In this document: one piece after another, positions 56,502 through 64,000 of the stretch
How positions within the stretch are numbered: position 1 is the stretch's first letter
Layout of the letters: each line of letters begins with the position of its first letter
DNA from: Campylobacter devanensis
Lineage (GTDB): Bacteria > Campylobacterota > Campylobacteria > Campylobacterales > Campylobacteraceae
Length of the DNA: 64,000 bases
Direction of reading: 5' to 3'
Assembly (NCBI RefSeq): GCF_002139915.1
Contig: NZ_CP018788.1
Location: 744,001-808,000, forward strand
The notes under the pieces: generated by a model
Seen by the model: the letters and a program-made list of their open reading frames with translations, nothing else
Database searches by the model: none
What the model was told of the DNA's origin: nothing
Program-made: the position numbers and the translations under genes

Positions 56502-57734
56502 TTATACTCCCTTAGTGTTATTTGATGCAATAGCAGTAAATAAAACATCTGTAGAGCTATTTAGTGCAGTCTCTACTGAGTCTTGAATCACTCCAATAAT
56601 AAATCCTATAGCTACAACCTGCATAGCTATATCATTGCTAATTCCAAATAATGAACATGCTAATGGAATAAGCATAAGCGAGCCACCAGCTACACCGCTA
56701 GCACCACATGCTCCAATTGCTGCTATAATGCTAAGTAATAAGGCATTCCAAAATCCAACTTCAATCCCTAAAGTATAAACTGCACTAAGAGAAAGCACAG
56801 CTATGGTAACAGCTGCACCGGCCATATTGATAGTAGCTCCAAGAGGTATAGAGATAGAGTATAGATCTTCATTTAGTTCTAATTTTTTACATAAATTCAT
56901 ATTTACAGGAATATTTGCAGCACTACTTCTGGTAAAAAACGCCGTAATAGCACTCTCTTTTATACATGTCATTATAAGTGGATATGGATTTTTTCTAGTA
57001 ACTATAAAAGCAATAACAGCATTTATCACAAAAGCCACAAATAGCATAGTCCCTACAAGAACAAATAAAAGCTTTGCATATCCACCAAGTGCGGCAAATC
57101 CAGTCTGAGCTACGCTAATGCTTACAAGACCAAAAATACCAAATGGCGCTAGACGAATTACAAATTTAACTATTCTTGTAATTGCTTCACTAATATCTTT
57201 AAATACTTTTTTTGTTTCATTGCTACAATGTCTAAGAGCCAAACCAGTTGCAATAGCCCAAGCTAAAATCCCAATATAATTACCAGTTGCAATAGCATTT
57301 AGTGGATTATCTACAATCTTATATACTAAATCTTTTAATACCACTGCTATATTACTAGGTGCTGCACTCATAGCTACAGATGTATTTTGTAACACTAAAG
57401 CAGTAGGAAATATAAAGCTAACACACACAGCAGCCAAAGAGGCTAAAAATGTGCCAATTAGATATAATATTATCACATTTTTCATTCCATTAGTACGGCC
57501 AAATTCTTTAAGCACTATAGAGGCGCTTACTAACACAAATACTAAAACAGGCGCCACAGCTTTTAGCGCACCTACAAAAAGAGAGCCTAAGATCGCTGCT
57601 AAATCAGTTAAATTTAGAGCAAATGAATTACCACTATGAGCTATAAATCCTAAAATCCCACCAAAAACAATACCAACTAAAATTTGAATTATCAAATTCC
57701 CATCTTTATATCGCTGAGCAATATGTCTAATCAT
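56502..57734 (-). CDS. sstT: Serine/threonine:sodium symporter SstT-like (DAACS family)
   Basis: A 410-residue DAACS transporter with about eight membrane segments plus re-entrant loops. The serine-rich hairpin [36 protein letters not shown] and the [18 protein letters not shown] loop are the family core; TRSSAAN is the SstT form. It would import serine or threonine with sodium. A -10 TATAAT on the minus strand (57770-57765) lies about 30 bases upstream. pepF starts 4 bases after it. Confidence 0.9.
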   Translation of the reverse strand: MIRHIAQRYKDGNLIIQILVGIVFGGILGFIAHSGNSFALNLTDLAAILGSLFVGALKAVAPVLVFVLVSASIVLKEFGRTNGMKNVIILYLIGTFLASLAAVCVSFIFPTALVLQNTSVAMSAAPSNIAVVLKDLVYKIVDNPLNAIATGNYIGILAWAIATGLALRHCSNETKKVFKDISEAITRIVKFVIRLAPFGIFGLVSISVAQTGFAALGGYAKLLFVLVGTMLFVAFVINAVIAFIVTRKNPYPLIMTCIKESAITAFFTRSSAANIPVNMNLCKKLELNEDLYSISIPLGATINMAGAAVTIAVLSLSAVYTLGIEVGFWNALLLSIIAAIGACGASGVAGGSLMLIPLACSLFGISNDIAMQVVAIGFIIGVIQDSVETALNSSTDVLFTAIASNNTKGV

Positions 57735-58065
57735 TAAAATCCTTTTTAATTAATAAAAACTAATATTATATTTGAAATTTAATTAAATTTGGCTTTACAT
57801 AATTTTGAAAAATACACTAAATTTTTAACTCAATTTTATATTGTTCTAAATATAATAAGTTACAAATTATTTTATATTTGTCGTATTATTTATATTGTTA
57901 ATTATTTGAATATAGATTAACCTAATATTTTATATTATTAAATTTTTAAAATCTATTAAAAAGATATCCAAACCATTGCTACTATTAATTTAGGGTAGAA
58001 TTAATATATAATTTACAAAAATTATGCTAAAATCCACGCCAAAAATTGCAAAAATAAGGAAAAAT
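57735..58065. promoter_or_regulatory. Divergent sstT/metK intergenic region
   Basis: 331 very AT-rich bases without a gene. The sstT promoter -10 lies at 57765-57770 (minus strand). At the right end the extended -10 TGCTAAAAT (58025-58033) probably drives metK. The middle holds many short AT dyads but no clear RNA structure or riboswitch; a SAM riboswitch was looked for before metK and not seen. Confidence 0.5.
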
Positions 58066-59259
58066 ATGTATCTATTTACAAGCGAAGTTGTAAGCCCCGG
58101 ACACCCAGATAAATGTGCTGATATCATAGCTGATAGCATTGTTGATGCGATACTTTCACAAGATTCAAAAGCAAGAGTAGCTAGTGAGGTTTTTGTCGCT
58201 GGAAAGCATATTGTAATTGGCGGCGAAGTCAACTCAAGTGTAAATTTAAGCCACCAAGAGTATAGATCTATAGTAAAATCAGCTTTAGCAAAAATCGGTT
58301 ATAATGGTAATCCACACTTTAGCAAAGCTCAATGTCTCCATCCAGATGATATTGAGGTAGATGTATTTTTAAACCAGCAAAGCCCAGATATCAATCAAGG
58401 CGTAGATCAAAGCAGTGGTGAAATTGGTGCTGGAGATCAAGGAATTATGTTTGGTTTTGCATCAAATGAGACAAGCAATTTTATGCCAGCAGCTATTACA
58501 TATGCTAGAATGATATGCGATAGAGTCTATAGCTATGCGCTTAAAAATCCTGATAAACTAGGCGTAGATATTAAAACTCAAGTCACAGTAGATTATGGTA
58601 GCAAGGCTAATTTTGAAGATTGTCACCCTGAGAAAATTCATACCATAGTAGTCTCAGCCCCAAGTGTAGAGAGCTTAAAAATACAAGAGGTTAGGGAGCT
58701 TATTAAAGAGCTTATAGATGATTCAGGATTACCACAAAATCTATATGATAAAGATAAAACCATAATCTATATAAATCCAACAGGTAGATATGTAAATCAT
58801 AGTTCACTTCATGATAGCGGTCTAACAGGTAGAAAATTAATAGTAGATAGCTTTGGTGGATACTCGCCAATAGGTGGTGGCGCACAAAGTAGTAAGGATT
58901 ATACAAAAGTAGATAGAAGCGGCCTATATGCTGCTAGATGGATAGCGAAAAATATAGTCGCAGCAGGCCTTGCTAAAAAGTGTATAGTCCAGCTAAGTTA
59001 CGCTATAGGTGTGGCAAAACCTGTTAGCGTAAGCGTGGATTGTATGGGTACAAATATAAATAGCAATGATGATAAGCTATCTCAATTTGTCCATGATAAA
59101 TTCGCTCTAACCCCAAAATGGATAACAGATAAATTCGGCCTTGATAAGCCTAGCAAAGATACATTTTTATACGCTGATGTAGCAGCTAAAGGGCAGGTTG
59201 GCGATCCTAGTTATCCATGGGAGCAGCTAGATGCTATAGAGTTATTCCAGCAAATTTAA
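58066..59259 (+). CDS. metK: S-adenosylmethionine synthetase
   Basis: A 397-residue MetK making SAM from methionine and ATP. SEVVSPGHPDKCAD near the N-terminus, GAGDQGIMFGFA (ATP-binding hexapeptide region) and the Gly-rich DSFGGYSPIGGGAQSSKD loop (the usual form is GGGAFSGKD). I start it at ATG 58066, behind AAGGAA, where homologues begin MYLFTSE; the upstream ATG at 58024 lies on the probable -10 box. SAM feeds TlyA, CmoA, MtaB and HemW in this window. Confidence 0.97.
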   Translation: MYLFTSEVVSPGHPDKCADIIADSIVDAILSQDSKARVASEVFVAGKHIVIGGEVNSSVNLSHQEYRSIVKSALAKIGYNGNPHFSKAQCLHPDDIEVDVFLNQQSPDINQGVDQSSGEIGAGDQGIMFGFASNETSNFMPAAITYARMICDRVYSYALKNPDKLGVDIKTQVTVDYGSKANFEDCHPEKIHTIVVSAPSVESLKIQEVRELIKELIDDSGLPQNLYDKDKTIIYINPTGRYVNHSSLHDSGLTGRKLIVDSFGGYSPIGGGAQSSKDYTKVDRSGLYAARWIAKNIVAAGLAKKCIVQLSYAIGVAKPVSVSVDCMGTNINSNDDKLSQFVHDKFALTPKWITDKFGLDKPSKDTFLYADVAAKGQVGDPSYPWEQLDAIELFQQI

Positions 59260-59263
59260 ATCT

Positions 59264-61036
59264 ATGAAAAAGCTCTTATATATTTTTTTATTCTTTGGGA
59301 TTTTGTGCTTTGGTGGTGTGCTAGATCCCAAAGATGCTTTTAAGCTTAATATTAGCGGAGATAATCAAAGTGGTATAATAGCTAAATTTGATATTGCAGA
59401 TGGTGTATATTTATATCAAGATAAAATCAAGATAATGCTAGATAATAACGATATCACAAGACTTTTAAATATTCCTAAGGCGATAAAATATGAGGGCTAT
59501 GATATTTATAGGAATTTAGAGATTTTTATCCCAGCAGGAATTGTATTGGGTAAAAATAGCTTTAATCTTGATATCTATTACCAAGGTTGCAGCGATAGTG
59601 GCTTTTGTTATCAGCCATTAAAGGATGGCTTTGGAGTTGAATTTGACTCAAGTGGTAGCGTTATATCTAGTAGATATCTAGTAGACTCTACAAACAAAAC
59701 AAATTTAGCTACTAGAAATGATGAAGAATTAGTTAGCTTATCTAAAGATATAGCATCAGGCCAAAATTTGTCTAATCAAAAAACTCAAAATGAGCAGTCA
59801 CAAATAGCTATAAATTTAGCAAACAACTCCATCTTTTGGGCAATATCAACATTTTTTATATACGGCGTTTTGCTATCTCTTACCCCATGTATTTTTCCAA
59901 TGATTCCAATTCTCTCAGGCTTGATTGTCGCTAAAGGGGCTAAAAGTGCCAAAAGTGGCTTTATAATCAGCCTTATATATGTATTAGCTATGAGTGTTAC
60001 ATATGCTATAGCTGGAGTATTAGCAAGCTCTTTGGGTGCTAGTGTCCAAGGAATGCTTCAAACTCCAGTAGTACTGATTGGTTTTAGTATTGTTTTTATT
60101 GTATTAGCACTTTCAATGTTTGGACTTTTTGAGATAGAATTACCAAAATCATTGCAAGCTTACCTAAATACTAAAAGTTCTAAATTTAGCGGAATGGGTG
60201 GCGTTATTTTTATGGGCGTAGCATCAGCTTTAATAGTAGGACCATGCGTGGCAGCACCGCTAGCTGGAGCGTTACTTTATATCGCAAATAGCGGGGATAT
60301 TGTTATTGGCGGATTATCTTTATTTGTAATGAGTTTAGGTATGGGGCTTCCACTTTTAGCTATTGGGCTTGGTGGAGGTAGGGTTTTACCAAAGCCAGGT
60401 GAGTGGATGGTAAAAATTAAGATTATATTTGGCTTTATTATGCTTGCGATGGCACTTTGGATTATTTCACCCGTAATTGGCGATGAAATTTCGTTGCTAG
60501 GGCAGGGCGTTTTAGGTGTTATTTTAGCTGTGATTTTTGGTGCGTTTGAAAATGCTAGCAGTATAATTCAACGTGCAATAAAAGGAGTAATGCTTATAAT
60601 CTTTGCTATTAGTATGGTGATAGTTATTGATTTTAGTGTGAGTAAATTTGGATCAAATTTAAAATCAAGTTTGCTAATTACGCAAGATAAAAGTAATATT
60701 AATTTTAAATATGTAACCAATTTAAAAGAGCTAAAAGAGATTATAAAATCTAGTCAAAAGCCAATTTTGATAGATTTTTGGGCGAGTTGGTGTGTTAATT
60801 GTAAAGAGCTTGAAAGCGATGTTTTGACCCAAAGCGATGTGGCTAAGAAGCTTAATGAGTTTATACTAATAAAGATTGATTTAAGCCAATCAAGCCCAGA
60901 AAATGAGGAGTTAATGAGAGAGTATCAAATTTATGGACCCCCAGTTTTATTAATATATAATAATGGTGAGCTAAAATCTCAAATTACTGGATTAATTAGT
61001 CCTAATGAGTTACTACAAAGGCTAAATCAAATTTAA
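59264..61036 (+). CDS. dsbD: Thiol:disulfide interchange protein DsbD
   Basis: A 590-residue inner-membrane electron carrier. A signal peptide (about 1-18) is followed by a periplasmic alpha domain with C109 and C115, a membrane domain with C209 in LTPCIFPMIPIL and C328 in VGPCVAAPLAGALL, and a C-terminal thioredoxin domain with C510-VN-C513 in FWASWCVNCKELE. It passes electrons from cytoplasmic thioredoxin to periplasmic isomerases and cytochrome c maturation. It starts 4 bases after metK; a periplasmic rhodanese follows. Confidence 0.96.
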   Translation: MKKLLYIFLFFGILCFGGVLDPKDAFKLNISGDNQSGIIAKFDIADGVYLYQDKIKIMLDNNDITRLLNIPKAIKYEGYDIYRNLEIFIPAGIVLGKNSFNLDIYYQGCSDSGFCYQPLKDGFGVEFDSSGSVISSRYLVDSTNKTNLATRNDEELVSLSKDIASGQNLSNQKTQNEQSQIAINLANNSIFWAISTFFIYGVLLSLTPCIFPMIPILSGLIVAKGAKSAKSGFIISLIYVLAMSVTYAIAGVLASSLGASVQGMLQTPVVLIGFSIVFIVLALSMFGLFEIELPKSLQAYLNTKSSKFSGMGGVIFMGVASALIVGPCVAAPLAGALLYIANSGDIVIGGLSLFVMSLGMGLPLLAIGLGGGRVLPKPGEWMVKIKIIFGFIMLAMALWIISPVIGDEISLLGQGVLGVILAVIFGAFENASSIIQRAIKGVMLIIFAISMVIVIDFSVSKFGSNLKSSLLITQDKSNINFKYVTNLKELKEIIKSSQKPILIDFWASWCVNCKELESDVLTQSDVAKKLNEFILIKIDLSQSSPENEELMREYQIYGPPVLLIYNNGELKSQITGLISPNELLQRLNQI

Positions 61037-61046
61037 GGCAAATTAA

Positions 61047-61433
61047 ATGATAAAGGTGTTAATAGTGATGTTTTTGGCAACTTCGATGGCGATGGCTAAA
61101 TATATTTCTGTAGATATTAATAAGAGTATAATGAGTGATAATAGTATACAAATTATCGATATTAGAACTTCAAATGAGTGGAAGCAGGGCGTTTTAAAGG
61201 GTGCCATTTTAGTAAATTTAACTGATAACAATGGTGAATTTAATGAGAAATTTCTAGAAAATATCAAGGAGAAAATCGATCCAAATAAGAAAATTGCTAT
61301 AATTTGTCGAAGTGGAGTACGTAGTCTAAGAGCCTCTGAATTGCTAGTTCAAAATGGCTATAAAGATGTGATAAATCTCTCTGGTGGTATGATACTAGCA
61401 TCGCAAAAAGGGTTAGATATAGTAAAACCATGA
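61047..61433 (+). CDS. Periplasmic rhodanese-domain protein
   Basis: A 128-residue single rhodanese domain behind a signal peptide (MIKVLIVMFLATSMAMA, cleavage near residue 17). The active-site loop is C87-RSGVRS, preceded by QIIDIRTSNEWKQG. It would transfer sulfane sulfur or act as a thiol carrier in the periplasm. DsbD next door could keep its cysteine reduced; this is inference from adjacency. It overlaps the next gene by four bases. Confidence 0.9.
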   Translation: MIKVLIVMFLATSMAMAKYISVDINKSIMSDNSIQIIDIRTSNEWKQGVLKGAILVNLTDNNGEFNEKFLENIKEKIDPNKKIAIICRSGVRSLRASELLVQNGYKDVINLSGGMILASQKGLDIVKP

Positions 61434-61747
61434 ATGATAAAGTAAAGCGAGTTAAATATCTGCGTGGGCTTGAAAAATTTGCTAAATTAGTTATAAGAAA
61501 TCTAAAGCGTGATGACTATGATAGTATTAAATTTCGCACGCTAGTAGAAAAAAATGCAGAAATTTTAGTTAAAATAGAGCCAGTTTATCTTGATCAACCA
61601 TATGCAAAATCACTTTGTGAATTTGTAAATTTAGTCATTGCTATAGATGATAAGGCGATGCTTTTAAAGGCTGCTAATTCACTTCAAAAGCTCAAAAATT
61701 CAAAAAGCTATAAAAAAGATAAGCATAAAGGTCATGTTTATGAGTAA
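61430..61747 (+). CDS. Small basic helical protein, unknown function
   Basis: Not recognised. It encodes 105 residues, all-helical in appearance, basic at both ends (KVKRVKYLRGLEKFAKLV and YKKDKHKGHVYE), with one cysteine and no membrane segment. The ATG overlaps the rhodanese stop (ATGA), and the end overlaps the HAD gene by 8-14 bases, so all three genes are probably translated from one message. Confidence 0.75.
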   Translation: MNDKVKRVKYLRGLEKFAKLVIRNLKRDDYDSIKFRTLVEKNAEILVKIEPVYLDQPYAKSLCEFVNLVIAIDDKAMLLKAANSLQKLKNSKSYKKDKHKGHVYE

Positions 61748-62354
61748 AGTTATAATTTTTGATATGGATGGAACGCTAATTAATAGCACGCAAGCTATTT
61801 GTGAGACTATTAATTATATGCGCTTAGGGTTAAATTTAACTCCGCTTAGTTATAGTTATATTATCGAAGTTATCAACAATCCGGCAAAAAATTATATGAT
61901 AGAGTTTTATGGTGTTGATAAAATCAGTAATAATATGATGAAAATCTTTGAAGATGAGTATCAAAAAAATTACTTTTTACATGCTAAAGTATATGATGAG
62001 GCTATGGCAGTTATGGAGTATTGCGAGGATAAAAATTATGCTATGGCAGTAGCATCTAATGCACCTAATTCTAGTCTAGAGATAATCTTAAAAAATGCTA
62101 AAATTCTAGATAAATTTAAGATGATTATAGGTGCTAGTAATAAAGTTCCATGCAAGCCAGCCCCTAATATGTTAAATTTGATTATGGATAGCCTTGGTAA
62201 ACGAGCCATTTTTATTGGTGATAGCTATAAGGATTCTATGGCGGCTAAAAACGCAAATATAAAATATATAAATGTAACTTGGGGTAGAGATATCCAAATT
62301 CTAGGTGAGATAAATTGTAAAAACGCTAACGAAGTTATAAAAAACATAGGCTAA
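61734..62354 (+). CDS. HAD-family phosphatase
   Basis: A 206-residue HAD hydrolase: motif I DMDGTLINS near residue 10, motif II VASNAPNS, motif III lysine in VPCKPAPNML, and motif IV IFIGDSYKDSMAAKNANI. A helical cap sits between motifs I and II, as in phosphoglycolate phosphatase-like enzymes. The substrate is not determined. ATG 61740 (second in frame, MSKVIIF) is as likely a start as 61734. Confidence 0.88.
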   Translation: MFMSKVIIFDMDGTLINSTQAICETINYMRLGLNLTPLSYSYIIEVINNPAKNYMIEFYGVDKISNNMMKIFEDEYQKNYFLHAKVYDEAMAVMEYCEDKNYAMAVASNAPNSSLEIILKNAKILDKFKMIIGASNKVPCKPAPNMLNLIMDSLGKRAIFIGDSYKDSMAAKNANIKYINVTWGRDIQILGEINCKNANEVIKNIG

Positions 62355-62429
62355 CTGTGTAAATTCGATACATTTAGAAATTTTATTTAACTAAAATTCA
62401 TATTTTTAAACTTTATGATTAAAATTTAA

Positions 62430-62438
62430 TGCTATAAT
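62430..62438 (+). promoter_or_regulatory. Extended -10 promoter of the acetolactate synthase gene
   Basis: TGCTATAAT, a consensus extended -10, 27 bases before the ATG. No leader peptide rich in branched-chain residues was seen in the short leader, so classical attenuation is unlikely. Confidence 0.65.
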
Positions 62439-62465
62439 CAAAGAATTTTAATTAAAGGTAAAAAT

Positions 62466-64000
62466 ATGAAAAAGCTAAATGGCTCGCAAATGATAAGCGA
62501 AGCGCTAAAACATGAAGGTGTTAGTGTTGTTTTTGGTTATCCTGGTGGCGCAGCATTAAATATCTATGATGAGACATATAAACAAGAGTATTTCACCCAT
62601 ATTTTAACTCGCCATGAACAAGCAGCCCTACATGCAGCCGATGGCTACGCAAGAGTTAGTGGCGAAGTCGGCGTGGCATTTGTAACTAGCGGTCCAGGAT
62701 TTACAAATGCTATAACCGGTCTAGCTACGGCGTATGCTGATTCAATCCCATTAGTTTTAATTAGCGGTCAAGTTGGCCTACCATTAATCGGCACAGACGC
62801 ATTTCAAGAGATTGACGCCGTAGGCATATCAAGGCCTTGTGTGAAGCATAATTTTTTAGTCAAAAGTATTGAAGAGTTGCCACTTATCTTAAAGCAAGCT
62901 TTTTATATAGCAAGAAGTGGCCGCCCAGGCCCAGTCCATGTAGATATACCTAAGGATGTAACGGCTGCTATTGGCGATTTTGAGTATCCTAGCGAGATAA
63001 AGATGAAAACATATAAGCCAACCACAAAAGGCCATCCAAATCAGATTAAAAAGGCCTGTGAAGTCATTATGGCATCTAAAAAACCAATAGCCTATATAGG
63101 CGGTGGCGCTGTAAGTAGCGGAGCTAGTGATGAGATTAGAAAATTTATCCAAAAGACCCAAATTCCAGCAGTAGAGACACTAATGGCACTTGGAGTTTTA
63201 ACCCCTGTTAATCCTTTAAATTTAGCTATGGTTGGTATGCATGGTAGCTACGCTGCAAATATGGCATTAAGCGAGGCTGATCTGATCATCTGTCTTGGGG
63301 CTAGATTTGATGATAGAGTTACAGGCAAACTAAGCGAATTTGCCAAAAATGCCAAAATCATACATATAGATATAGACCCAAGTAGCATTGGTAAAATTGT
63401 CAAAGTAGATTATCCTATTGTTGGTGATTTGAAAAATGTAATGATAGAATTAAATGAGAAGATAAATTTAAATGGCGATGAATTTAGCGCTTGGAGAGAT
63501 CAGATCGAAATTTACAAAAAGCTTCACCCGCTTAATTATAAAGATAGCGATGAAGTCTTAAAGCCTCAATGGGTAATAGAAAAAATGGGGGAAATTTTGC
63601 CAAAAGAGAGCATAATCGCCACAGATGTCGGCCAACACCAAATGTGGGTTGCGCAATTTTTCCCATTTAATCGCCCTAGACAGCTACTTACAAGTGGTGG
63701 TTTAGGTACTATGGGATATGGACTTCCAGCTGCGATGGGGGCTGCTTGGGCTAGTGATGCGCCTGTTATTGCTGTTAGTGGTGATGGCGGATTTTTGATG
63801 AATATTCAAGAGCTAATGACCTTATTAGCAAACAAAAAACGAGTGATAAATATAATCTTAAATAATAATTTCTTAGGTATGGTGCGTCAGTGGCAAACAT
63901 TTTTTTACGATGAGAGATACTCTAATACCGATCTTAGCATTCAGCCTGATTTTGTCAAAATTTGCGAAGGCTTTGGTGGTAAGGGATTTGTAGCTACTAC
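62466..64000 (+). CDS. ilvB: Acetolactate synthase large subunit (partial, 3' end outside window)
   Basis: The first 511 residues of a ThDP enzyme starting branched-chain amino acid synthesis. Catalytic E51 lies in TRHEQAALHAADGYAR; GYPGGAALNIYDE, TSGPGFTNAITGLATAYADSIP and the ThDP motif from GDGGFLMNIQELMTLL to NN are present. The residues LGARFDDRVTGKL belong to the FAD-binding middle domain. The reading frame runs off the right edge intact. The small regulatory subunit (ilvH/ilvN) would be expected just beyond. Sometimes named ilvI. Confidence 0.96.
   Translation, partial: MKKLNGSQMISEALKHEGVSVVFGYPGGAALNIYDETYKQEYFTHILTRHEQAALHAADGYARVSGEVGVAFVTSGPGFTNAITGLATAYADSIPLVLISGQVGLPLIGTDAFQEIDAVGISRPCVKHNFLVKSIEELPLILKQAFYIARSGRPGPVHVDIPKDVTAAIGDFEYPSEIKMKTYKPTTKGHPNQIKKACEVIMASKKPIAYIGGGAVSSGASDEIRKFIQKTQIPAVETLMALGVLTPVNPLNLAMVGMHGSYAANMALSEADLIICLGARFDDRVTGKLSEFAKNAKIIHIDIDPSSIGKIVKVDYPIVGDLKNVMIELNEKINLNGDEFSAWRDQIEIYKKLHPLNYKDSDEVLKPQWVIEKMGEILPKESIIATDVGQHQMWVAQFFPFNRPRQLLTSGGLGTMGYGLPAAMGAAWASDAPVIAVSGDGGFLMNIQELMTLLANKKRVINIILNNNFLGMVRQWQTFFYDERYSNTDLSIQPDFVKICEGFGGKGFVAT

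Noticed and set aside
57735-58065. SAM or other riboswitch before metK
   Set aside because: The likely transcript leader is only about 25 bases, too short, and no conserved fold was found.
62889-63161. A 90-codon minus-strand frame
   Set aside because: It lies fully inside the clear acetolactate synthase gene on the other strand.
1-64000. CRISPR arrays, tRNA or rRNA genes, insertion sequences
   Set aside because: No regularly spaced repeats, no cloverleaf-type sequence in the intergenic gaps, and no transposase were found on reading. A tRNAscan or repeat search could still find something missed by eye.
1-64000. Very frequent AAATTTAG-like octamers
   Set aside because: They occur mostly inside genes as Asn-Leu or Lys-Phe-Ser codon pairs and reflect the AT-rich codon use of the organism, not a dedicated signal.

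Overview
The window is AT-rich bacterial chromosome from an epsilonproteobacterium, most likely a Campylobacter. Pointers are HobA next to a short delta-prime-like subunit, a XerH-type recombinase, rpoN behind lptB, KatA with an ankyrin partner, frequent TTG/GTG starts and Campylobacter-style promoters. From memory, many blocks (murJ-cysS-msbA; rrf2-flhA; hrcA-grpE-dnaK; hemW/rppH-lysC-hobA-holB-folP-ligA-tlyA-ribF-cmoA; aroB-mscS-mtaB-ftsH-like; rplI-hslV-hslU-era; pcrA-truB-csrA-ispE) resemble C. jejuni. The species cannot be fixed by eye. No rRNA, tRNA, CRISPR array, transposon or prophage was seen.

Layout. 1-5898, minus strand: EamA permease, murJ, cysS, an MsbA-type exporter and a partial RusA-like nuclease. 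6002-9839: a cysteine-containing Rrf2 regulator, flhA, a DHH phosphoesterase and a small unknown. 10177-13450: the CIRCE-controlled hrcA-grpE-dnaK operon. 14615-22794: ten tightly overlapping housekeeping genes. 22901-25450: catalase behind a long perfect palindrome, its ankyrin partner, and an unknown gene with a good sigma-54 promoter. 25478-28077, minus strand: metY, a cysteine-free Rrf2 regulator and cysK. 28335-34128: a PseA-like sugar amidotransferase behind a T14 tract, argG, xerH, ftsW and murG. 34280-43315: HU, then S4, tsaE, lptB, rpoN, aroB, mscS, mtaB, a protease-dead FtsH paralogue and mogA. 43345-45093: a GmrSD-type (DUF262/DUF1524) protein, the one clear defence-type accessory gene. 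45226-53297, minus strand: ribB(X), era, hslU, hslV, rplI, then ispE, csrA, truB and a UvrD/PcrA helicase. 53483-57734: a LysR regulator facing sstT-pepF and an SspB-like protein. 58066-64000: metK, dsbD, a rhodanese, an unknown, a HAD phosphatase, and the start of the acetolactate synthase large subunit, cut by the window edge.

Themes. The envelope genes (murJ, msbA, ftsW, murG, lptB), the flagellar genes (flhA, rpoN, pseA-like, the sigma-54 target) and the proteostasis genes (HrcA regulon, HslUV, FtsH-like, SspB-like) are each well represented. The least explained items are the sigma-54-linked gene, the SspB-like protein, the RusA-like gene, the pseudo-FtsH, the shared TTGTAAAT half-sites around katA and its ankyrin gene, and the DUF262 locus.
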